DNA from: Alkalihalobacterium sp048323755
GTDB taxonomy: Bacteria > Bacillota > Bacilli > Bacillales > Bacillaceae_F
Direction of reading: 5' to 3'
DNA: 40,093 nucleotides
Assembly (NCBI RefSeq): GCF_048323755.1
Contig: NZ_JBLWFS010000032.1
Location: 1-40,093, forward strand
Under the pieces are notes generated by a model. That model had not been told where the DNA came from and searched no databases. It was given only the letters and a program-made list of their open reading frames with translations. The translations under genes and the position numbers were made by a program. Position 1 is the first letter of the stretch, and every line of letters starts with the position of its first letter. Of the stretch, positions 1 to 6,813 are shown in pieces.

Positions 1-127
1 CGAAACGAAACATACTATGCTGTTCAAAATATTGATTGGATGCGTTGGTCGATTGTTACTGGATGGTACATGGAAAAAGGGTTTTTACCAAATGACCCTG
101 GTAGTTGGTCCAAATATGAAGGTGAAC
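1..127. repeat. Terminal direct repeat, left copy (circular overlap)
   Basis: These 127 bases are identical to 39967-40093. The repeat lies inside one open reading frame that reads correctly across the join, so it is an assembly overlap of a circular molecule and not a biological repeat. A 127-base overlap equals the largest k-mer of a common short-read assembler, which fits. The unique circle would be 39,966 bp. Confidence 0.95.
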
Positions 128-318
128 GTTCTAAACTTGAAGATTGGCAACAAACCCTGCTTATAAGCTGGGATTGTAATCGAGACCACATTTCTATTAT
201 AAATGCATATAAACTCATGATACCAGAATTTAAAAGAATACACAGTTCATTAAGTAAGAAGCTAGATATTGATGATGATCCCCAATGGGTTGAAAAAATA
301 ATAGAAGAAGTATTATAA
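1..318 (+). CDS. Nucleotidyltransferase domain protein, C-terminal part (continues from 39445)
   Basis: This is the 3' end of the gene that starts at 39445. Joining 39445-39966 to 1-318 gives one uninterrupted 279-residue protein. The part here is the helical C-terminal half, rich in Trp and Lys, with no catalytic motif of its own; the catalytic GGS and DxD residues are in the 5' part. An internal ATG at position 40 is in frame but has no ribosome binding site and would give a non-functional 92-residue fragment, so no separate gene is called. See the entry at 39445 for function. A CTAACGGG-type hairpin terminator follows at 361. Confidence 0.9.
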   Translation, partial: RNETYYAVQNIDWMRWSIVTGWYMEKGFLPNDPGSWSKYEGERSKLEDWQQTLLISWDCNRDHISIINAYKLMIPEFKRIHSSLSKKLDIDDDPQWVEKIIEEVL

Positions 319-360
319 ATTAATTGAATATAGCAAATAATCCATCGCAATCCGTTCTTC

Positions 361-405
361 AACTAACGGGAGCTATTCTTCAAGAAGGGGAATGGCTTCT
401 TTTTA
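361..405 (+). terminator. CTAACGGG repeat R1 with terminator hairpin
   Basis: AACTAACGGGAGC is followed by the stem AGCTATTC (371-378) pairing with GAATGGCT (390-397, one G-T pair), then TTCTTTTT. The loop contains TTCAAGAAGG, close to the loops of the other copies. It sits just after the nucleotidyltransferase gene and should end its transcript. It belongs to the dispersed repeat family listed also at 964, 1888, 2506, 27477, 27741, 28591, 29339, 30939, 38567 and 39308. Confidence 0.7.
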
Positions 406-464
406 TTGAAATAGTTTAAGAATAATAAAAAAAGATTTGTGTTTTACGGGGAGGGGACAATAAT

Positions 465-953
465 TTGTATTTATACCATATGGTAATTGGTGAAAAGGAT
501 AGTGACATATATAAAAACCCGCAAAATGTATTAAATGAAGGATTAAGCGGTAAAACAGCAACAAGATGGTATGGTAACGGTGGTGGATTTTTTCCAGAAT
601 TAACCGACCATTTCAGACCGAAAAACTCACCAAAATGGATTGATTTTAAAAATAGTTTCGGTGCCGAGTTTGAACCACCTGACAAGCCTTACTTTAGATT
701 TCCCGTATTTAGTGAGAGGATTCTAGTTTTTAATTTTGACATATCTAGTGATTTATTTGCTCATATTGAAGATATATATGATGGTGGCAGAGGGCGTTTT
801 GTTGAAGGACTACCTTCAAAGGAAGATTTAATCAAACAGTATTGGGATAGTATGACTACAATCGATGAGTATTTGGAACACAAACCATTTAAGAACCCTC
901 AAATTGTAATTTTTGAAACAGTACCAGGGCATTTAATTGAGTATATAGAGTGA
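465..953 (+). CDS. Hypothetical protein, 162 aa
   Basis: The start is TTG at 465, chosen because a strong GGGGAGGGG ribosome binding site lies at 449-457; the first ATG is five codons in. The protein is soluble, with no signal peptide or membrane segment, and is rich in aromatic residues, Pro and Asp (motifs GNGGGFFPELTDHF and DIYDGGRGRFVEG). I do not recognise the family. It lies between two copies of the CTAACGGG repeat, next to a SUKH immunity-like gene, so it could be an immunity or small accessory protein, but that is inference from position only. Codon use and SD strength support a real gene. Confidence 0.7.
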   Translation: MYLYHMVIGEKDSDIYKNPQNVLNEGLSGKTATRWYGNGGGFFPELTDHFRPKNSPKWIDFKNSFGAEFEPPDKPYFRFPVFSERILVFNFDISSDLFAHIEDIYDGGRGRFVEGLPSKEDLIKQYWDSMTTIDEYLEHKPFKNPQIVIFETVPGHLIEYIE

Positions 954-963
954 ATTCTTATTC

Positions 964-1038
964 AACTATTGGGTGCGATTGCTGAACAAGGGTAGTCGCT
1001 TTTTCACTAACTGAAGCAGGAAAGTTGAGGAAGAATTG
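964..1038 (+). repeat. CTAACGGG repeat R2 (variant core) with hairpin and downstream half
   Basis: Core variant AACTATTGGGTGC, then GCGATTGC (975-982) pairing with GTAGTCGC (992-999) around the loop TGAACAAGG, then TTTTT (1000-1004). It is a likely terminator for the gene ending at 953. A second half, CTAACTGAAGCAGG with TTGAGGAAG, follows at 1007-1034 and resembles the GGAGCAG...TTGAAGAAG half seen in other copies. Confidence 0.65.
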
Positions 1039-1088
1039 TCAAATAATCGATAAAAGGTGTTTAATTACATTTTAGAGGGAGTAATGCA

Positions 1089-1874
1089 GTGGTGAAAATT
1101 ATATGGCAAGAAGATGATGAATATTATAAGTTGGCACCTTTAACAGATAAAGTAGTAGAAAAAGCAGAAGAAAAACTTAAAGTAAAGTTGCCTACATCCT
1201 ATATTAATCTACTTAAAGAACAGAATGGTGGATATATTAACTATGATTCGTACCCTTCTAATGTCCCAACATCTTGGGCAGATGACCATATTAATGTAGA
1301 CCATATTTTAGGTATAGGTGAAGAGAACGGTATATTAGAAAGTGAATACTTAATACACGAATGGGGATTACCGAGAAATATTGTTTTAGTTTCAGGAAGT
1401 GGGCATTCATGGGTTGCATTTGATTACAGAAATAAAAAAGAAGAACCTCCAGTTATATACATTGATGTAGAATTTGAACAGATTATTGAATTAGCTCCTA
1501 ATTTTGAAACATTCTTAAATGGATTATACGTAGAAGAAACAGAACTTGAAGATACCTATTTTGAACAAGACGTTAGACATTGGACTCCCGATGAGCTTGA
1601 TACAGCCTTATCAACTACTAACGAACAAGAGATTACCCTCGCTTTGAACTATCTTTATGAGAATACAAAGGGAAATGAACACTTCATTGAACAAAAGTTG
1701 ATTGTTCTTCTTCACAATCCAGTTCTTGATATTAAACAGTTAGCAGCCAATTTTGCTAATCATTTCAATGAAATAGGGATACTGTCTTCTAAAGGGATTG
1801 AAGAAATGGTTACCATCATACGAAAAGACACCGAAATCGAGTATTATGCAGATATGTATTTCAGTGAAAATTGA
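1089..1874 (+). CDS. SMI1/KNR4 (SUKH) family immunity-like protein
   Basis: A protein of 261 residues starting at GTG 1089 (a second GTG follows at 1092) behind AGAGGGAG at 1074. The N-terminal 130 residues have the SUKH layout: an early helix (KVVEKAEEKLKVKLP), the marker TSYINLLKEQNGG near residues 37-49, a middle strand with LGIGEENGI, and the late hallmark SGSGHSWVAFDYR near 101-113. The C-terminal 100 residues are helical and may be a HEAT-like extension. SUKH proteins typically neutralise polymorphic toxins delivered by neighbours. No matching toxin gene is adjacent, so this looks like an orphan immunity gene. It is flanked by CTAACGGG repeats on both sides. Confidence 0.85.
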   Translation: MVKIIWQEDDEYYKLAPLTDKVVEKAEEKLKVKLPTSYINLLKEQNGGYINYDSYPSNVPTSWADDHINVDHILGIGEENGILESEYLIHEWGLPRNIVLVSGSGHSWVAFDYRNKKEEPPVIYIDVEFEQIIELAPNFETFLNGLYVEETELEDTYFEQDVRHWTPDELDTALSTTNEQEITLALNYLYENTKGNEHFIEQKLIVLLHNPVLDIKQLAANFANHFNEIGILSSKGIEEMVTIIRKDTEIEYYADMYFSEN

Positions 1875-1887
1875 GGTGAACTTCTTC

Positions 1888-1956
1888 AACTAACGGGTGC
1901 GTTAGCGAAACAGGGCTGACGCTTCTTCAACTATAAGGGCAGAATACTTGAATAAG
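1888..1956 (+). repeat. CTAACGGG repeat R3 with hairpin and downstream half
   Basis: AACTAACGGGTGC, then GCGTTAGC (1899-1906) pairing with GCTGACGC (1915-1922) around GAAACAGG, then TTCTTC. The downstream half is AACTATAAGGGCAG plus TTGAATAAG at 1929-1956. The stem differs from R1, R2 and R7 yet remains paired. Confidence 0.65.
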
Positions 1957-1957
1957 A

Positions 1958-1989
1958 CTCAGTTTAATTTGTGAAACTAAACTGAGGTG
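1958..1989 (+). promoter_or_regulatory. Inverted repeat overlapping the ribosome binding site of the 1995 gene
   Basis: CTCAGTTTA (1958-1966) and TAAACTGAG (1978-1986) form a perfect 9-bp stem with an 11-nt loop. The final GAG of the stem is the start of the GAGGTG ribosome binding site (1984-1989). It may be an operator or a hairpin limiting translation. Confidence 0.5.
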
Positions 1990-1994
1990 ATAAT

Positions 1995-2462
1995 ATGAAA
2001 AAATTGGTTACTACATTATTGTTAGCGATATGTATAGTAAGCTATAATACGCCAGTTCAATCGGTAATAGCTATGTCTGACCAAGTAAATAAGAATCTAC
2101 AAGACCAAGCCAATCAAGGGAAAGACTTAATTGAATGGGTTGCATTGTGGGACGAGCCAACGACACGTGAAGGTAAGTTGGAGCGTATGCTAACTACTGA
2201 ATTACAAAGAAGGACGTTATTTGCCCTCCAAGAAAAGAATTATTTGAAACTGGGTAAACAAAACGTTTATTATATCGACCCATTTAAAATAACAGATATG
2301 AGAACTATCGATGGGGGTTTTTCTGAATTAGATGTGATAGCAAGCGTTTATCGAGTGATTGGAGATACGGCAGAAAAGAAAGCGGAGAGATTCCAAATTA
2401 CATTCCGTCATAATTATGAATTAGGTTTTGTTGTTACTGACTGCCAAAGAATAACAGAATGA
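1995..2462 (+). CDS. Secreted hypothetical protein with signal peptide
   Basis: 155 residues from ATG 1995 with GAGGTG at 1984. Residues 1-27 form a signal peptide: MKK, a hydrophobic core (LVTTLLLAICIVSY), then a likely cleavage region near PVQSVIAM. The mature part is about 125 residues, mixed alpha/beta, with an N-terminal helical stretch and a C-terminal strand-rich end (FQITFRHNYELGFVV). It weakly recalls small Bacillus secreted proteins of the DUF3888 kind, but I cannot confirm this. Its ribosome binding site is partly inside a perfect inverted repeat. It lies between repeats R3 and R4 and is probably cargo. Confidence 0.75.
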   Translation: MKKLVTTLLLAICIVSYNTPVQSVIAMSDQVNKNLQDQANQGKDLIEWVALWDEPTTREGKLERMLTTELQRRTLFALQEKNYLKLGKQNVYYIDPFKITDMRTIDGGFSELDVIASVYRVIGDTAEKKAERFQITFRHNYELGFVVTDCQRITE

Positions 2463-2467
2463 AGTGA

Positions 2468-2540
2468 TAGAGAGAAACTCTCTACGTTTTATATTAATCG
2501 TTTATTAAGCTAACGGGTGCTTTTGTTAAAGAACGATTAT
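2468..2540 (+). repeat. Hairpin plus CTAACGGG repeat R4
   Basis: TAGAGAG (2468-2474) pairs perfectly with CTCTCTA (2478-2484) and is followed by CGTTTTAT: a weak terminator for the 1995 gene. The repeat core AAGCTAACGGGTGC follows at 2507-2520, then TTTTGTTAAAGAACG. This copy has no long stem. Confidence 0.5.
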
Positions 2541-2624
2541 AGAAATGTAGTTATTTTTTATAAAGGGAAGATAATTAATCAGTAACGAGTTTCAAAATCA
2601 ATTGTATTCAACACCAAGTAAAAG

Positions 2625-2650
2625 AGGCAACCTTAAACGGTTGTCTTTTT
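2625..2650 (+). terminator. Rho-independent terminator
   Basis: GGCAACC pairs with GGTTGTC around TTAAAC and is followed by TTTTT. It lies just downstream of the convergent minus-strand small gene and would stop rightward transcription from the cargo region. Confidence 0.7.
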
Positions 2651-2663
2651 AGCTTAAGCTATT

Positions 2664-2765
2664 TTATTTAACAGATTTCTTTTTAGGTTTTTGTTTTGCA
2701 GAAAAATGTTGATCTCGTCTTTTTAAAATATTAGCTGCAATTTTTTTAGCTTCCTCTTTAGTCAT
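2664..2765 (-). CDS. Small basic hypothetical protein, 33 aa
   Basis: On the minus strand ATG (2765) to TAA (2664) encodes 33 residues beginning MTKEEAKKIAANILKRRDQ and ending KKKSVK. It is a single predicted helix followed by a lysine-rich tail, strongly basic. An AGAGGAAG ribosome binding site lies about 10 nt upstream. It resembles small basic proteins common on Bacillus plasmids, but I know no function. The coding sequence lies between a terminator and the promoter region of the 2928 gene, which is transcribed divergently. Confidence 0.5.
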   Translation of the reverse strand: MTKEEAKKIAANILKRRDQHFSAKQKPKKKSVK

Positions 2766-2813
2766 TTTTAATCATCTTCCTCTCTCAATTTATTGTATAG
2801 AATCATTGTGTCC

Positions 2814-2874
2814 TAGACTTAGAGATTTTATACATAAGGTTCTCCCCCACTCCATATAAATGAAATTAAGTCTA
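2814..2874. promoter_or_regulatory. Inverted repeat upstream of the tandem RHH gene
   Basis: TAGACTTA (2814-2821) and TAAGTCTA (2867-2874) are perfect inverted copies 45 bp apart, in the region between the divergent genes at 2664 and 2928. A TATACAT -10-like box lies between them. This is a plausible autoregulatory operator for the RHH-like protein. Confidence 0.4.
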
Positions 2875-2927
2875 CTACAAAATGACAGTGTCGCAGACAT
2901 AAAGTTTAAAAATGGAGGGTGAAAGCG

Positions 2928-3551
2928 ATGGGGAAGATAGAAGAAAAGAAGAAAAGAAAAGTGAGATCAGATAAAAAAATGGAGATCAAACCAACCGTTC
3001 ATCACAGTTTAAAAGATGCTATTTATGCCCTTTCTTATATCACTGATCAGCCAGTGAAAGATGTTGCGGAAGCTATCGTGGTATCAGGTTTGGAATCGAA
3101 AAAAGTAATCGAATACTTGTCTAACGATTTCCGAAGAGATTTTTTGCAAGGTCGTACTTTATATGTTGGTGATCTGGAACGTGACTCAAAACAGAAAGAT
3201 CAACTATCAGGAGTTAAGGGGCGTCTTTCCATTCGCTTTCAGCAGCATGACTTTGAATCCATCAAACAATTAGCCTTTGCCTTAGATGTAACCCCTTCAA
3301 GAGCAACCGCCATTATCATAGATGCCAGTATTCGTAATAGTAATTTCATAGATCGTTACCTCCAGAGAACGATACGAGCAAAATTAGATAAAAGGCGATT
3401 AGTAGAACTTAAAAAAATTATGAGATTTATTAGCCAAAACAATCCATATGAAGAGTTCACATGGGGTGATTTTGTCTCATGGTTACTATTTGAATTGAAG
3501 AATAGCGCTGGAAAATTAACCGATTGGGTTGATCAGAATAAGATTAATTAA
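2928..3551 (+). CDS. Plasmid protein with two tandem ribbon-helix-helix-like repeats
   Basis: 207 residues from ATG 2928, preferred over GTG 2919 because GGAGGGTG ends about 7 nt before the ATG. The N-terminus is very basic (KKKRKVRSDKK). Two similar segments follow: EIKPTVHHSLKDAIYALSY... and, after a linker, RLSIRFQQHDFESIKQLAF.... Each has a short strand, a helix, a turn and a second helix, ending in EYL or RYL. This looks like an internal duplication giving a single-chain pseudo-dimer of RHH type. The C-terminal third is helical and Trp-rich. The gene stands alone, upstream of parMR, with an inverted repeat before it. It may be a copy-control or replication protein; I do not recognise a named family. 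Confidence 0.7.
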   Translation: MGKIEEKKKRKVRSDKKMEIKPTVHHSLKDAIYALSYITDQPVKDVAEAIVVSGLESKKVIEYLSNDFRRDFLQGRTLYVGDLERDSKQKDQLSGVKGRLSIRFQQHDFESIKQLAFALDVTPSRATAIIIDASIRNSNFIDRYLQRTIRAKLDKRRLVELKKIMRFISQNNPYEEFTWGDFVSWLLFELKNSAGKLTDWVDQNKIN

Positions 3552-3581
3552 ATACCGAAGATTGAGCAGAAGAAACTGTCC

Positions 3582-3965
3582 TTAAAAAGGACTGTTAAGA
3601 AAGGTGCGATCTTGTTTCACTGGTTTAATGGTTTGGCTGATTACAAAGGAATGTTCTTTATTAAAAAGATTATATTCATCCATTGTGATCTCTTGTGTAC
3701 GTATAATTTTAAGTCTTATAGGCTCTAATTTATAGAGTTCTTTACGCTTTGAGGGATCCACTTGGGTTAAAACTGAAGGGTACTTACCGAAGTAGGAAAC
3801 GAGATCAGTCAAGGTAGCTTTATAGAGAGGACGTTTTTCATCAAGATATATCTCCCAATAGGTGCCGTAATGGCTTTTTAATTGAGCAGCAATCACCTCT
3901 CTTAAGTGATTTTCCATCTCGTAAAGTAATACGTAAGCTTGTTGCACTAAGAGGGGGTTATTCAT
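3582..3965 (-). CDS. Hypothetical protein, possibly HEPN/Swt1-like with degenerate motif
   Basis: 127 residues. ATG 3965 is preferred over ATG 3980 because GGAG lies 9 nt before it. The protein is helical. Residues about 17-38 (MENHLREVIAAQLKSHYGTYW) recall the E..LR..I...L...YG..W start of Swt1-type HEPN domains. Near residue 85 the stretch EPIRLKIIRTQEITMDEY occupies the place of the usual IRN...H motif, but Asn and His are replaced, so RNase activity would be lost. The assignment is tentative. The gene is convergent with the 2928 gene and is separated from parMR by a terminator. Confidence 0.6.
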   Translation of the reverse strand: MNNPLLVQQAYVLLYEMENHLREVIAAQLKSHYGTYWEIYLDEKRPLYKATLTDLVSYFGKYPSVLTQVDPSKRKELYKLEPIRLKIIRTQEITMDEYNLFNKEHSFVISQTIKPVKQDRTFLNSPF

Positions 3966-4081
3966 TGTTTTACACTCCATTCATTATGATGATAAAGATA
4001 TTCTATAAAAAGAGTTAAAACCCTCTAATGCAGAAGTTTCATATGATAAGTGAGCTTGGTATGAGATCTGAACATAACGTT

Positions 4082-4112
4082 AAAAACCACCTACCAAGGC
4101 AGGTGGTTTTTA
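4082..4112. terminator. Bidirectional rho-independent terminator after parMR
   Basis: AAAACCACCT and AGGTGGTTTT flank the loop ACCAAGGC, with T-runs on both strands. It lies just beyond the parR stop codon and would end the minus-strand parMR transcript. Confidence 0.85.
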
Positions 4113-4132
4113 ATTTCACGTAATTATAACTT

Positions 4133-4456
4133 TTATTTATTTTCCTGATCTAAAAGATTTGTTGCACTGAAAGATTGACCAAAGCTTGGCATTTTCTTTT
4201 TAGGCTTGGCTTTCTCCTTTTGTTGCGATGCTGTTTCTTGTTTGATTTCAATTTCGGGTTCAGGTCCCGCTTCTTTTTTTTGTTCACTAAAAGAACGTTC
4301 TTTGTTGATGGTGTGGTTATGAACATACTCTTTTACAATTTGACGGATAAAGCCTGCTTTGGTGGTAACATTTCGTTCCATGTATTCAATGATTTCAGCA
4401 TCTTTCTCCTTATCAAACAACACTTCAACTTTTACTTTATTTTTATGACGTGACAT
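4133..4456 (-). CDS. parR: ParR-like centromere-binding adaptor
   Basis: 107 residues starting 3 nt after the parM stop, so it is co-transcribed and probably translationally coupled. Residues 1-50 are RHH-like: a strand (KVKVEVLFD), a helix (KDAEIIEYMERN) and a second helix (TKAGFIRQIVKEYVHN). The remainder is a charged, Gln/Glu/Lys-rich linker ending in a short hydrophobic tail, FGQSFSATNLLDQ, that probably contacts the ParM filament tip. ParR proteins bind iterated centromere sites and hook plasmids to ParM filaments. The iterated ACATGTA sites upstream of parM are the obvious target. Sequence alone does not name the ParR subtype; size, RHH fold and position support the call. Confidence 0.8.
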   Translation of the reverse strand: MSRHKNKVKVEVLFDKEKDAEIIEYMERNVTTKAGFIRQIVKEYVHNHTINKERSFSEQKKEAGPEPEIEIKQETASQQKEKAKPKKKMPSFGQSFSATNLLDQENK

Positions 4457-4459
4457 CGT

Positions 4460-5554
4460 TTATTCCTCCGTTGTAGCGACTTCCTTATGTGCGTCAGAGT
4501 TTTCAAGCTCAATAGCTTTTCCGTATTTGTAGAATCCCGTGACATTTGCTGTCTCACTATTTTCAACGAAGATTGCTCGTTTATAACGTTCTTGTACTTT
4601 GGCCTGATCAATCAAGTTAGCACCACCACCAGTAAAGAGCATGGTATCAATACTATGAGATTGCTTTATTGTTCGGTTAATCTTATTAACCAGTTCTCTC
4701 GTGTACTTTTTACGAGTGTTTACAACAATCTCAGTAATTGAATTTGATTGATCTTTATTCGGCTTAAAATAGTACCCTTTTTCGTCACTACCGTTTCTAA
4801 GAATTTGTTCTACATCGTACGTAGTAATACGACTGTTGTTAGGGTTCTCTTTTGCAGCTGTTACGATCTGATCGTACAGCTCATGGATTCCCGTTGGGAA
4901 TTGTGTTTGATTTACTAGGTTCATATTTTTTAATACATCAATTAAAACTGTTCCACCACCAATATCTACTACTACAATTTCTTCTTCTAAATACGATTCA
5001 TTTTCTTCAATCATATAACCGTTTGAGTCAATGAGTTCGTTGTAAACTGATCCGACACTTTGAGGAATGACATGGACATCCTCTACTCTGACAATGTAGT
5101 CTTTCTCATCACGTTTAATGGTATGATCGCCTTGTAACACTTTCATGATACTTTGGACGTCTGTTTCGTTAAAATCGTCACTAGGGACACCCGTGACGAC
5201 TGTAACAGGTAAAACATTTGATGTTGCTTGATCTCCAAAGTCACTAGCTAGCTCAGCAAGTGCAAAGTTTGCTAGTAATTTAAATTCTTCTGTTTCATAT
5301 CTCTTCTCAAAACTGATCGTATCTAAAAATTTATCTTCCATGTGTAGCTTATGAAGATCTTTACCCCAAGCATAAGGCTCATCGTCAAAGTTCACTTTAT
5401 ATTTATGTATATCTATATTGCTGTTGAATATGGAGGTTCTTTCATTACCTAAATCATCATGATAAAGAAAATGTGATGGAATTACTTTCTCCTCTGTCTT
5501 AGCTGAAAAAAGTTTTGTTTGCTTATTACCTAAGTCCATTCCAAAAATAATCAT
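4460..5554 (-). CDS. parM: ParM/StbA-like actin-family segregation ATPase
   Basis: 364 residues from ATG 5554, chosen because AAGGAGA lies 8-9 nt upstream; a second ATG three codons earlier overlaps that site. The actin-fold motifs are in order: phosphate 1 (MDLGNKQTKL, residues 6-15), phosphate 2 (VVVDIGGGTVLID, 194-206) and the adenosine motif (TMLFTGGGANLI, 304-315). The connect region includes PQSVGSVYNE near 164-173. The length fits ParM/Alp proteins. ParM polymerises with ATP or GTP and pushes sister plasmids apart. The gene forms an operon with parR; the iterated parC-like region lies just upstream and probably also holds the promoter, giving autoregulation by ParR. Confidence 0.92.
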   Translation of the reverse strand: MIIFGMDLGNKQTKLFSAKTEEKVIPSHFLYHDDLGNERTSIFNSNIDIHKYKVNFDDEPYAWGKDLHKLHMEDKFLDTISFEKRYETEEFKLLANFALAELASDFGDQATSNVLPVTVVTGVPSDDFNETDVQSIMKVLQGDHTIKRDEKDYIVRVEDVHVIPQSVGSVYNELIDSNGYMIEENESYLEEEIVVVDIGGGTVLIDVLKNMNLVNQTQFPTGIHELYDQIVTAAKENPNNSRITTYDVEQILRNGSDEKGYYFKPNKDQSNSITEIVVNTRKKYTRELVNKINRTIKQSHSIDTMLFTGGGANLIDQAKVQERYKRAIFVENSETANVTGFYKYGKAIELENSDAHKEVATTEE

Positions 5555-5587
5555 GCTATTCATCTCCTTATTATTATGATATCTCAT

Positions 5588-5776
5588 TATTACATGTATT
5601 ATACATGTAAAATTTATAGGTGTCAATTGAACACACGTAAAATACATGTATTTTACGTGTGTTCAATTAGGGTGAGTTAGTAAACCATGTATATTACATG
5701 TTATTTACGTGGTTTTACTCGATAGATATAATTAATTATCTTTAATTTACATGTTAAATACATGTAAATTCGTAAT
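5588..5776. promoter_or_regulatory. parC-like centromere and parMR promoter region
   Basis: About 190 bp immediately upstream of parM contain many copies of TACATGTA or close variants (near 5590, 5602, 5643, 5686, 5695, 5748, 5759), several as ACATGTAAAAT or TTTACATGT in both orientations. Spacings cluster near 10-11 bp multiples. Iterated short sites upstream of the operon are the usual form of a ParR-binding centromere. A perfect 44-bp palindrome lies inside. Confidence 0.75.
5625..5668. repeat. Perfect 44-bp palindrome inside parC
   Basis: AATTGAACACACGTAAAATA runs into its exact reverse complement; the centre of symmetry is between 5646 and 5647 in TACATGTA. There is no spacer, so this is a palindrome and not a hairpin with a loop. 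It joins two outward-facing centromere half-arrays. Confidence 0.9.
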
Positions 5777-5852
5777 GGGTAGTTTTATTTTAATACGATA
5801 TAACTTAGCGAACATTCATAAATGACTTTTAAAGGAGATTAAAAGGAGAATC

Positions 5853-6310
5853 TAGAATATTACTTAGAGTTGAATGCTAGTTTCAAAACTTGAGTATTCT
5901 AGTTCTAGTATTTTAAATTAAGTTGATATAACAGAGTTTGGTCTTGTTCTAGTATTTATAATATAAAGTTACAATAATGGATAAAAACGAAGTTTCTTCT
6001 ATGAAGGAAGTACGCGAAAGAGCTGGATTTACTAATTTAGATTTGATATCTTCAGTAAGTGTGTTTAAATTAAAACGCGAGATCGTTGAGCAAACATTTA
6101 TAATTAATCATTTAAGAAGATAAAGGGCGATTATAGAATATTACTTAGAGTTGAAAACTAGTTTTAAACCTTGAATATTCTAGTTCTAGTATTTAAAATT
6201 AAGTTGATATAGCAGAGTTTTAGTCTTATTCTAGTATTTAAAATCTGGAGTTGAAATAATGAATAAAAACGAAGTTTACTCTATGAAGGAAACACGTGAT
6301 AAAACTGGAT
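5853..6310 (+). repeat. Tandem duplication of the MerR/DUF3967 upstream region (offset 281 bp)
   Basis: 5853-6035 and 6134-6316 are similar throughout, beginning TAGAATATTACTTAGAGTTG in both. Each copy has an upstream region of about 125 bp with two or three TTCTAGTATTT-like direct repeats and then the start of a MerR-type gene. The first gene copy is truncated; the second is intact. The TTCTAGTATTT repeats are candidate binding sites for the encoded protein. Confidence 0.8.
5977..6123 (+). pseudogene. Truncated duplicate of the MerR/DUF3967 gene
   Basis: ATG 5977 opens a 48-codon frame starting MDKNEVSSMKEVRERAGFTN, clearly the same as MNKNEVYSMKETRDKTGLTN at 6259. Similarity stops after about 20 residues; the rest is unrelated and ends at TAA 6121. 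Where the intact copy has CTGGAG before its start, this copy has ATAAAG, so its ribosome binding site is also lost. Probably not expressed. Confidence 0.7.
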
Positions 6311-6813
6311 TGACGAATGATTTGTTAAGGCTTTATGAAAAAGAATTTAACTTACAGATCGAGCGTACTGATGGAGGACATAGAAGGTACACCGAGGAAG
6401 ATATTAACTTGTTGATTAATATCAAGCTGAAAATAAAAGACCAAAATTGGTCCTACAAGCAAGTAAGGCAATGGCTCAATGGTGATGCACCGCAACTTAA
6501 TCCGCAACTTAATCAAATGCAGCGAGAAGATGCAGTGAAGTCAAACATAGAAAAAAAGCTCGATAAAATGCTAGAGAATCAAGAAGATCAAAAGTATACG
6601 ATTGATTTATTGACTGAAACAGTAAGGAAGTTAACAGAAAAGCTGGATGCTCAAGAAGAAAGACATGTAAAACAAATAGAAGATCAGAGGGTTTACTTTG
6701 AACAAAAGTTAGAAGAAAAAAATAAAGACGTTGTAAAAGAGGTAAGGTTGCTGCAAAGTGCCAAGGAAGAAGAAGGTCGCAGTTTTTTTTCGAAGTTATT
6801 TAAGAAAGGATAG
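6259..6813 (+). CDS. MerR-type HTH protein with coiled coil and DUF3967-like C-terminus
   Basis: 184 residues from ATG 6259 behind CTGGAG. Residues 5-70 are a MerR-like winged helix (MKETRDKTGLTNDLLRLYEK, then ERTDGGHRRYTEEDINLL). Residues about 90-165 form a long heptad-rich coiled coil. The end, GRSFFSKLFKKG, is an amphipathic basic-aromatic helix like the terminus of DUF3967 proteins and could touch the membrane. The organisation (DNA binding, rod, membrane-like tail) resembles RacA-type anchoring proteins, so a role in plasmid positioning or copy control is possible; this is inference. The gene lies next to parC and follows a duplicated regulatory region. Confidence 0.8.
   Translation: MNKNEVYSMKETRDKTGLTNDLLRLYEKEFNLQIERTDGGHRRYTEEDINLLINIKLKIKDQNWSYKQVRQWLNGDAPQLNPQLNQMQREDAVKSNIEKKLDKMLENQEDQKYTIDLLTETVRKLTEKLDAQEERHVKQIEDQRVYFEQKLEEKNKDVVKEVRLLQSAKEEEGRSFFSKLFKKG

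Noticed and set aside
24..362. Long minus-strand frame opposite the nucleotidyltransferase gene
   Set aside because: Shadow of a real gene; no ribosome binding site and no recognisable protein features.
361..2540. Integron attC sites as an explanation for the CTAACGGG repeats
   Set aside because: No integrase gene in the plasmid, no GTTRRRY partner at the other end of the stems, and most stems end in T-runs as in terminators.
5588..5776. CRISPR array
   Set aside because: The repeated units are 8-11 bp, occur in both orientations and are irregularly spaced; no cas genes are present.
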